This document shows, piece by piece, positions 1 to 5,781 of a stretch of DNA of 5,781 nucleotides. Both the position numbers and the translations under genes were made by a program. The notes beneath the pieces are model-generated. The model was not told the DNA's origin and made no database searches. It saw only the letters and a list, made by a program, of their open reading frames with translations. Within the stretch, counting starts at the first letter, position 1. Every line of letters starts with the position of its first letter. Source of the DNA: Chlamydiales bacterium (GTDB taxonomy: Bacteria > Chlamydiota > Chlamydiia > Chlamydiales > JAACFD01); contig JAACFD010000141.1 in the NCBI GenBank assembly GCA_009937555.1, forward strand, positions 1 to 5,781, read 5' to 3'.

Positions 1-3000
1 CCTCTTCTTTTAGTAGCTACCCTACTAAATGTACACACTGTTTATAGCGAGTATATTCACAGAGGCTCTTCAGAGTTACATTCACTAACAGAAATGGATA
101 GTTTTTTAACTCCTTTTGCAGCTTATGTCAATGAGTTAAGGGCCTTATCAGATGGCGACAATAGTCTGACCCTATCACCTCAGTTCTTTTTTCTCGGCCT
201 TAAGTTTATATTACTTTCAAGCTTTGCTAAAAAACAGTCCTCTGCTATTGCTTTGCAAGCTCCAGAATCCCCTTCTGTCTCACGAAGAGCACTTGATGAA
301 AAAGCGCCCTTATTTTTAGACGTCACTAACCATGAGGGCTACTCTACCAGGCTGCTTCTAGGTAAAAACTTCTTAAGTGATTTATTGGCTTTCAATCGCG
401 AACTTTTCAAAGTCTCAAATAGAGCTGCAAATTTGAAGGATGCTTTTAATCCGCTTATTATATGTTTAAGACAGCTAAGGCTTATCCCTTTAGCGCAAAA
501 ATTTCCGCAAACCAATAGAGGTATCTTAACTTTTTTTGATACTCTATCTGAAAGGTTATTTATTGACCTTTCTACTATTTTACCCAGAGATTATAACTTA
601 CTTCAGCAAAGAAAGCTTCAGCTTGCCCAAAAGAAACTTTTATTTCCAAGAACCTACTCAGTGGGTATAGAAGATCAGTTTACCGCTCTAGTTACTAGTA
701 ACTTACCTAGCTTCTGGGGTACAGCCTATAGTGATGATGAGCAATTTGTTACAAAAGTTCAAAGAATCTTCACAGAGGAGCTTGTAGAAGAAGCTATTTC
801 TGTATCAAAAACAGGATATGAAACTAAAAAAAGAGCGCTTCTACAGTACATTAGTAATTTATCTCATTACTTTGGAGAGGATCTTTGCTTAATAAGTCTA
901 AATAGCTTAAAAAAAGATCTGTCTAATGCTGTGACTCCTGATGAGGCGAGGTTAAACGACTTACTTCAAACAATCTCTTTTGAAATATGCAGATTATTAC
1001 GCTTATTTAACTCAAGCCCTCATAAAGGCTATTCTAACCTTTCAATTATCCTGATATGGCTACATCTACCCTTTCAAAAAGAAACAAACTTTTTTAAAGA
1101 GTACATAAGAGATGTTCAGCATTTGCTAAAGTTCACAGAAGATGATGCTCAAAAAAGAGCCATTGTTAGTTCTTTTACTACTTACTTGGAGTATTTTTCT
1201 TTAGACTTTAGCGACTTTGAAGCAAAACTTCTAGAAAATAGCAAGGAAGCCGAATTTGTGTTAATGCAAGCTATTAGCACTCAAGCAAACTGTCCAGCTA
1301 ATTTTATTTACTATCTACTAGAATTATCTGAATCAGACATTGAAGTAAATAGTGACACTAAGTTAGAAGCCTTACGAAAAACTTGTTATCATTTAGTAGA
1401 ACAGGTAAAGCTCCAGGCGCAATTTACGCCTGTGCTAAGAAATTTTATAAAGGCTATTTTTATTAGCAACAAGCTCAGAGCATGCTTCCCTCTGCATTCT
1501 GAAGAATCAATCTCTATAAAACTCCAGGTTATTGCTTTAGAATTATTTCCAGAAGATTCGGCTATTAGCAAAGCTTTAAAAGCAGAGCTAGCAGAAGAAT
1601 GGCCAACTGTTATAGAAGGAGAGTTTTCTCATCGAGAGCTACTTAACCGGAGTTTTACTTGGGCTGTTTCTGAAATGGAAGCTTCTCTTAATGCGCTTGA
1701 TGAGGACCCCACCTCAGCTAGTCTAGCTGTCCGCCTAGAGGGGGCAAGCTCTTTACTAAGAGGCTTAGCTAGTCAAAACACTGAGCTCTATGCAGAAGAA
1801 AGCGAAAGAAACAAAATGATAGATTTATTTCTCAGGCTACCTCGCAGTTTAGACCCTGAAAATAACCATCACAGACGACTCTTTAAGATCGCTATTAACA
1901 GCCTATATAATCTCTATCCAGTCATTCCTGTAGAGTCTCGCGCTTCTCTAATAGACTGTATGCTTTTGTTAATTAACTCTTCTAAAGCGCAAAACTATGA
2001 AACAATCATTTTTAATAAACTCAAACAGCTCTTTGATTCTACTTATTTTGAAGAGGTTGATAGTAGAAAAGCAGTTCCTTTGTCTTTAAAGCTATTTCTA
2101 TTTGAAGTTTCAAAAGAAAGCTGGAAAGAAGTCTTCTTTTTACTTAGACAAATAAAGGAACAGGTTTCTATAGATGCCTGTGCAAGGCATATATTTACTT
2201 TCGAACTTCCACTAGTCTCTTCAAAATTAGTTAAATCAAATGAAAGAGTAAAAAAGCAATGGCTTGAATTTTCAATAGCTCTAATAGGTGAAATTGCTGA
2301 AGGAGATTTTCTTGCGCCTGAGGAAAAAGAAGGTCTTATTAAAAAACTTGTAGAAAATTGCCTTTCGTTGATAAATAGGCGTAGCACTACTCAAAAGTTT
2401 ATGGAGCACTATCTAAATCGCATTTTAGAGCTCTGCAGCTCATCTCCTCCTTCTCTACTACTTTTAGTCAGAATTGATTGCTTTAGCGTATATGTCCAAA
2501 AATTATCTGATACGCTAGATTTCACAACTGAAAGCTACCGTCAAATTATATCTCAACTCAAAGCTATTTTAACTAGCCCCTCTTGCTGTTACCGAACTCT
2601 TAGCTCTGCAGGATTACTTTCATCGGTTAAAAGCATTTTTCAATTTGCACTACCACAAACTGCTGCTCACCCCCTTATTGCCATTGAACTACTTGAGCTT
2701 TCAAGAAATTATGTAGGTGCATGCTCAGGAAGAAGCCCTAGCGCACTTAATATGCAAAAAGATATAGAAAGCTTATTTCTCCAACTTTGTATACCTTTTA
2801 GCAGCGAAACTCTTTTAGAAGAGCGTAGCTACTTAAGCATAGAGGGTGAAAAACATACTACACTAATAGATGAAATTCTCTTATTGTGTAACACTCTAGC
2901 TGCTACCCCTCCGACGGACAGTGATAGCTTAGCTAATAAGAGGGCTTACTCTAAAGCCTTACTAAGTGGTCTCCAATCATTAGCTAAGGCACCTACAAAG

Positions 3001-3243
3001 AACTGGGTTGCTTGTTGGACAAAGTGCATAAAAAGTGTTAAAACTTTATTCATTAAAGAAGATAGAGCCGCTGCATTCATCATTCTTTTCAGGGCAGGTT
3101 TTTCTCTAGAAAGAGATAACGCTATGCTAATTATCCTAAAGTCCTATCATTCTAATTTTGATCGTCCTGCCTTTTCAGATGCCGAGCAAAGTAGTTTATT
3201 TAAACTTTGGCTTGCTATGCTAAGAGACTATGGATCTATTTAA
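1..3243 (+). CDS. Giant helical protein of unknown function, upstream part (5' end outside window)
   Basis: I do not recognise this protein. The frame is open from base 1: the 31 codons before the ATG at 94 contain no stop and read as ordinary protein (for example PLLLVATLLN at the edge). That ATG also has no purine-rich ribosome binding site before it, so the true start is probably upstream of the window. From the ATG there are 1,049 residues to the TAA at 3241. The visible sequence is rich in Leu, Ser, Lys, Glu and Phe, with long runs of alternating hydrophobic and charged residues and few Gly or Pro. This suggests mostly amphipathic helices and perhaps an alpha-solenoid scaffold (inference). 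I see no nucleotide-binding, protease, zinc-binding or cell-wall anchor motif, and no clear membrane span; a hydrophobic stretch near residues 29-45 (FFFLGLKFILL) could equally be a buried helix. The frame continues in phase after the stop, so this is probably only part of the original protein. Coding status is near certain; function is unknown. Confidence 0.85.
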   Translation, partial: PLLLVATLLNVHTVYSEYIHRGSSELHSLTEMDSFLTPFAAYVNELRALSDGDNSLTLSPQFFFLGLKFILLSSFAKKQSSAIALQAPESPSVSRRALDEKAPLFLDVTNHEGYSTRLLLGKNFLSDLLAFNRELFKVSNRAANLKDAFNPLIICLRQLRLIPLAQKFPQTNRGILTFFDTLSERLFIDLSTILPRDYNLLQQRKLQLAQKKLLFPRTYSVGIEDQFTALVTSNLPSFWGTAYSDDEQFVTKVQRIFTEELVEEAISVSKTGYETKKRALLQYISNLSHYFGEDLCLISLNSLKKDLSNAVTPDEARLNDLLQTISFEICRLLRLFNSSPHKGYSNLSIILIWLHLPFQKETNFFKEYIRDVQHLLKFTEDDAQKRAIVSSFTTYLEYFSLDFSDFEAKLLENSKEAEFVLMQAISTQANCPANFIYYLLELSESDIEVNSDTKLEALRKTCYHLVEQVKLQAQFTPVLRNFIKAIFISNKLRACFPLHSEESISIKLQVIALELFPEDSAISKALKAELAEEWPTVIEGEFSHRELLNRSFTWAVSEMEASLNALDEDPTSASLAVRLEGASSLLRGLASQNTELYAEESERNKMIDLFLRLPRSLDPENNHHRRLFKIAINSLYNLYPVIPVESRASLIDCMLLLINSSKAQNYETIIFNKLKQLFDSTYFEEVDSRKAVPLSLKLFLFEVSKESWKEVFFLLRQIKEQVSIDACARHIFTFELPLVSSKLVKSNERVKKQWLEFSIALIGEIAEGDFLAPEEKEGLIKKLVENCLSLINRRSTTQKFMEHYLNRILELCSSSPPSLLLLVRIDCFSVYVQKLSDTLDFTTESYRQIISQLKAILTSPSCCYRTLSSAGLLSSVKSIFQFALPQTAAHPLIAIELLELSRNYVGACSGRSPSALNMQKDIESLFLQLCIPFSSETLLEERSYLSIEGEKHTTLIDEILLLCNTLAATPPTDSDSLANKRAYSKALLSGLQSLAKAPTKNWVACWTKCIKSVKTLFIKEDRAAAFIILFRAGFSLERDNAMLIILKSYHSNFDRPAFSDAEQSSLFKLWLAMLRDYGSI
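3241..3243 (+). other. Single in-frame TAA splitting a long continuous reading frame
   Basis: This TAA ends the upstream part (…RDYGSI). The same frame then continues for 476 codons to the TAA at 4672. The first codons after it read QSHAVTPERRELFIKT and lead smoothly into the downstream part with the same helical, Leu-rich character. One base change (for example CAA, GAA, AAA, TTA or TCA instead of TAA) would restore a frame of about 1,557 codons within the window. The cause could be a real nonsense mutation, an assembly or base-call error, an established gene split, or stop readthrough. The bases that follow (CAA AGC) match only the first three positions of the leaky CARYYA context known from tobacco mosaic virus, which is weak evidence for readthrough. 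Confidence 0.8.
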
Positions 3244-3291
3244 CAAAGCCATGCTGTTACTCCTGAAAGAAGAGAGCTATTTATAAAAACC

Positions 3292-4674
3292 TTGAATGAT
3301 TTTTTTAAGTCTAAGGCATCTTTTAAGGCTATTGATACGATTTTAGCCCAAAACCCTGAGTTCTTCTATGATGATAAGACAATCGCTGCCCTACTCTGTC
3401 AGTTACGCTCAATTTCTCAACCAGCTCAACTTCCAGTTGATATGAAAGAAAAAGTACATATTGCTATGAGAAAGCTTCAGGAGGTTTTATCTCAGGAGCG
3501 TCACAGTGAAAACCTTACAGTAGGTGTAAAGATATACATCCACTACTCTGCATGTTTCCCTAGCTCTGGCACTCCAGTAGCAGGATCTGTTTCAAGATTC
3601 AGCCCTACTATTGAAGAATGTTTACAACTTCTAGACCTGCTTAGCATAAATAACAATGGCCCTGGACACCTTAATCATCTTTACCTAACCCTTCTTAAGT
3701 TAAATACTCCTCAATCCAACAGGCAGGCCCGTGTCTTTATTGAATACAATGAGTTTATAGCCAACTGTGTTGAATATACTCTCTCAAAATCAAGACATTT
3801 CATCCAAGCCTCACTAGCTCAAAAAAAATTCCGAGTTTGTTTTCCAGCTATTTGCAGTGCTATTGACTTATACACTCATCCTATGACCCGCCTCAGTCTA
3901 ACAGAGCTAAAAAAAGATGCCTTTATAGGCTTAATGTCTGTTGTTAGAGTACATGCCATCACTTCTAAAATGATTTGCCAGGTTATGGGCTCTTTATATG
4001 CTTTTTTACAAGCAAACCCTTCTTTAGGAGCCGAAACTGACTTTAAAACAGCTCTTTTAAGAAAGCTTTCAAGCTTGCTTATCCAACAGGATGAAATTCA
4101 TTCAGCGCCTTTTGAATTAAATATTGAGTTATTCACTGGGGCTGAAGAAGCTTCTACCCCTCCTGCTCTATCATCTATAAGCTCTAACATTTGCATGCTT
4201 TTTGTTGGATTTTTTCACATTCACCAACCTGAGCCAGTAAGAGCAAGAGAGATTCTAGAAGAAACTCTAGTCATGCTTTCTCTGCATATTCCTAAACTTA
4301 AAGAGTCTGACTTTAGTGATGAAAATAGGGAAATCCTCGGCAACTGGGAAGTTTATCTAGCTCTTTTACATGAGTGTGCAAACAATGAAACTTTTATTCC
4401 AGAAGCTAAATTAAGTGCTTACCTTCCTTGGTACTTATTTTTACATCTGTTTTTAAAACAGGTGCCTAAACTTCTACTAGAAGCAAGGTCTAGTAACCGA
4501 AAGAATGCCTTATCTGCTCAACAAGCTTTAACTTCTATTAGTGCTCACACTGGCCCCATTATAGACCTAATGGATGCAAATTACTATGACGAAAGTAAAA
4601 TTGCTTCCATGAAAGGCAGGTTAGCACATCTAAAAGATTCAATAGCAGCTTTGCCTGCTATAGCAGCTCTTTAA
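3292..4674 (+). CDS. Giant helical protein, downstream C-terminal part, possibly a pseudogene fragment
   Basis: I do not recognise this protein. The frame is open from 3244, directly after the TAA of the upstream part. The only early start codon is a TTG at 3292, giving 460 residues. A purine-rich stretch (GAAAGAAGAGAG, about 3265-3276) lies about 15 bases before it, too far for a normal ribosome binding site. The first in-frame ATG is at 3442 (residue 51) and has no ribosome binding site. The 16 codons between the stop and the TTG already look like protein. Independent translation is therefore poorly supported, and this is best read as the C-terminal continuation of the upstream part. The sequence is mostly predicted helix, Leu/Ser/Lys/Glu-rich, with no signal peptide, clear membrane span or recognised motif; it ends in an Ala/Leu-rich tail (AALPAIAAL). 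The frame has stayed open, so any break is recent or the product is still made. A second in-frame TAA follows at 4684. The coordinates use the nominal TTG; the start is uncertain. Confidence 0.65.
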   Translation: MNDFFKSKASFKAIDTILAQNPEFFYDDKTIAALLCQLRSISQPAQLPVDMKEKVHIAMRKLQEVLSQERHSENLTVGVKIYIHYSACFPSSGTPVAGSVSRFSPTIEECLQLLDLLSINNNGPGHLNHLYLTLLKLNTPQSNRQARVFIEYNEFIANCVEYTLSKSRHFIQASLAQKKFRVCFPAICSAIDLYTHPMTRLSLTELKKDAFIGLMSVVRVHAITSKMICQVMGSLYAFLQANPSLGAETDFKTALLRKLSSLLIQQDEIHSAPFELNIELFTGAEEASTPPALSSISSNICMLFVGFFHIHQPEPVRAREILEETLVMLSLHIPKLKESDFSDENREILGNWEVYLALLHECANNETFIPEAKLSAYLPWYLFLHLFLKQVPKLLLEARSSNRKNALSAQQALTSISAHTGPIIDLMDANYYDESKIASMKGRLAHLKDSIAALPAIAAL

Positions 4675-4690
4675 GGAGAAAGTTAACAAG

Positions 4691-4739
4691 CAAAAGAAGC
4701 TATAAAAACTTTTGTGACAGGTGATTCGAAGCTTTTTTT
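4691..4739. terminator. Possible bidirectional terminator between converging genes
   Basis: The gap between the two converging stop codons is only 25 bases, so any terminator must overlap a gene end. AAAAGAAGCT at 4692-4701 can pair with AGCTTTTTTT at 4730-4739 (ten pairs, one of them G-U) around a 28-base loop, ending in a run of seven T. A smaller alternative pairs CAAAAG at 4691-4696 with CTTTTG at 4709-4714. Both stems are AT-rich and weak, and the T run is part of the larger stem, so this is a suggestion from position and symmetry only. The structure overlaps the last codons of the minus-strand gene. Confidence 0.3.
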
Positions 4740-5781
4740 AAATTAGTCCACTTACCCTCTGGATCCTGCCTGTATGCATGAAAGAAAGGGTAGCCAACAC
4801 AAATATCATGAAGCCCTACCCATCTCCAGTCCCAAGGGTAGGAAGTTAACATGTGTGCAGCTTTTCCTAAGCTGGCATATAAGTGTAAGTTAGTGTTAGA
4901 TACTGTGACATAATCATCTGTATATGACAGTAGAGCAAGCATATTTTCTAAATTTTTGTTATAGTGAGAAAAGTCATGCACTTCCACCCCTAACTTATCT
5001 TGCAAACGTTTAAACTCTGCTTTTTGAGGATTTCTTTGTACACTTATTAAATGAACTGCATCTTTAAGCGGTGTTAGTAATTCTGCCATTTTTTCTACTT
5101 CAATATGCTTTGAATAGGGAGCCTCTTCACCTTCAGATATAAAGTTTTCTTCACTCATTGCTCCCGCTCTCCAGCTAAGAGCTACAATAGGTTTATCACT
5201 TAGCTTTTGTAGATCTTTTTCGGCAACTCTCAAAGAGTCTTCTGACGGGCTTAAACTTAATGGTAGAGGCATATGAGCAGCTTTTTTAATATTCAGTGAA
5301 TAAGGAGCATCTCCCATAAGCATAGGAAAGAGTTCTATATCATCATTTACTTGGCTAAGTGAGCTATAGCAATTCTCAAATAGTTCGCTTGTTTTTAAAA
5401 AAGGGAGCAATTTTTCATCAGCAACAACAGAAAGTAAAAAACCTTTCTCCTTTAATTTAGGAGCAAACCTTAGGAAAAATAATTGATCTCCAATCCCCTG
5501 CTCGTGAATTAACAGCAGGTGCTTTTCTTTTATTTGTTCTAGCTTTAAAGGATAAAACTCTTTTGAACGGAACTGCCTTTTCTCGTTTGAATAACGGTGT
5601 GTATAGTAAAAAAGAGCTTTTTCGTAATCTCCCATATAAAAATAATAGATCGCAGCGTTAGTTAAAGTTCTTTGGTTATCAGGATCATACTTTAAAGATT
5701 CGTCTATAAAAGCCTTTATTTCTTGAAATTTTCCGCTATAAAACAGGCTCTTTATTTTTTTAGTATAGGTAAATACAAGAT
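4700..5781 (-). CDS. TPR and glycosyltransferase (GT-B/GT9-like) domain protein, 5' end outside window
   Basis: This is probably a glycosyltransferase-like protein with N-terminal tetratricopeptide repeats. The nominal ATG at 5633-5635 gives 311 residues, but the frame has no stop from there to the window edge. The extra 48 codons read as TPR sequence (GKFQEIKAFIDESLKYDPDN, then NAAIYYFYMGDYEKAL), so that ATG sits inside a TPR helix and is not the start. Numbering from it, residues 40-61 (HEQGIGDQLFFLRFAPKL) match the EQGxGD loop and first helix of the GT-B N-terminal domain in TPR/GT9-like proteins. Residues 149-158 (PIVALSWRAG) match the strand opening the C-terminal domain. Residues 242-258 (YVTVSNTNLHLYASLGK) match the sugar-nucleotide-side motif that commonly reads D/N-T-x-x-H-L-A-G-A-L-G. 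Residues 266-290 (YPWDWRW … AYRQ) are the family's typical Trp/Arg-rich C-terminal signature. In related proteins this architecture is thought to transfer sugars to proteins or surface glycans; donor and acceptor cannot be read here. The stop is TAG. It converges with the giant gene, so its promoter and partners lie beyond the window. Confidence 0.85.
   Translation of the reverse strand, partial: LVFTYTKKIKSLFYSGKFQEIKAFIDESLKYDPDNQRTLTNAAIYYFYMGDYEKALFYYTHRYSNEKRQFRSKEFYPLKLEQIKEKHLLLIHEQGIGDQLFFLRFAPKLKEKGFLLSVVADEKLLPFLKTSELFENCYSSLSQVNDDIELFPMLMGDAPYSLNIKKAAHMPLPLSLSPSEDSLRVAEKDLQKLSDKPIVALSWRAGAMSEENFISEGEEAPYSKHIEVEKMAELLTPLKDAVHLISVQRNPQKAEFKRLQDKLGVEVHDFSHYNKNLENMLALLSYTDDYVTVSNTNLHLYASLGKAAHMLTSYPWDWRWVGLHDICVGYPFFHAYRQDPEGKWTNLKKASNHLSQKFL
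5636..5781 (-). other. TPR repeats of the glycosyltransferase-like protein, upstream of its nominal ATG
   Basis: Translated on the minus strand in the frame of the glycosyltransferase-like gene, these bases give an uninterrupted peptide with two helix-turn-helix units of TPR type. The first holds SGKFQEIKAFIDESLKYDPDN, with the Pro that closes a repeat; the second starts NAAIYYFYMGDYEKAL and crosses the nominal ATG. The bases just upstream of that ATG contain no ribosome binding site. This region belongs to the coding sequence and is not a promoter. Confidence 0.8.

Noticed and set aside
1389..1571. Minus-strand open frame of 60 codons inside the giant gene
   Set aside because: It is antisense to strong coding sequence, short, and resembles no protein family. 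It is explained as a shadow of the plus-strand gene.
2043..2387. Minus-strand open frame of 114 codons inside the giant gene
   Set aside because: It is fully antisense to the long plus-strand frame, with a Ser/Phe-rich translation typical of the reverse complement of Lys/Glu-rich coding DNA.
3251..3286. Out-of-frame 11-codon ORF from an ATG just after the internal stop, ending shortly before the TTG at 3292; possible leader peptide for translational coupling
   Set aside because: It has no ribosome binding site. The same bases are better explained as in-frame coding continuation, and short ORFs of this size are expected by chance.
3279..3288. TATAAA-like element before the TTG at 3292 as a promoter -10 box
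   Set aside because: There is no matching -35 element at the right distance, and such strings are frequent in AT-rich coding DNA.
1..4674. Reassignment of TAA to glutamine as the explanation for the internal stop
   Set aside because: Only one in-frame TAA occurs in about 1,557 codons. A reassigned codon would appear many times in a gene this long.
4673..4678. AAGGAG, a perfect ribosome binding site core, at the end of the downstream part
   Set aside because: No ATG, GTG or TTG follows at a usable distance, and an in-frame TAA comes soon after. It is likely chance.

Overview
The window looks like low-GC bacterial DNA. It is densely coding, intron-free, uses the standard code, favours A/T-ending codons such as TTA, CTT, AGA, GCT and TCT, and has a gap of only 25 bases between two converging genes. 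The one recognisable protein is a TPR plus GT-B-type glycosyltransferase-like protein, common in Gram-negative bacteria and in uncultivated or metagenomic lineages. I cannot name the phylum. No rRNA, tRNA, CRISPR array, insertion sequence or phage gene is visible.

Bases 1-4674, plus strand: one very long reading frame of about 1,557 codons, broken by a single TAA at 3241-3243. The upstream part (1-3243) enters from outside the window, because its frame is open from base 1 and the ATG at 94 is probably only an internal methionine. The downstream part (open from 3244, nominal TTG start at 3292, stop at 4672-4674) is in the same frame, resembles the first part in composition, and has no convincing start codon or ribosome binding site. 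The simplest reading is one giant helical protein of unknown function split by a nonsense codon, a sequencing error, a fixed gene split or a recoding event. Neither part shows a domain I recognise. Both look like stacked amphipathic helices, of the alpha-solenoid kind.

Bases 4675-4699: a short convergent intergenic gap. With the ends of the flanking genes it can form an AT-rich stem-loop with a T tract, a possible shared terminator.

Bases 4700-5781, minus strand: the C-terminal part of a TPR/glycosyltransferase-like protein. Its frame stays open to the window end, and the ATG at 5635 lies inside a TPR helix, so the true start is outside the window. Because it converges on the giant gene, the two are not in one operon and no functional link can be drawn.

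The main point of interest is the in-frame stop at 3241 inside an otherwise intact, very long orphan frame.
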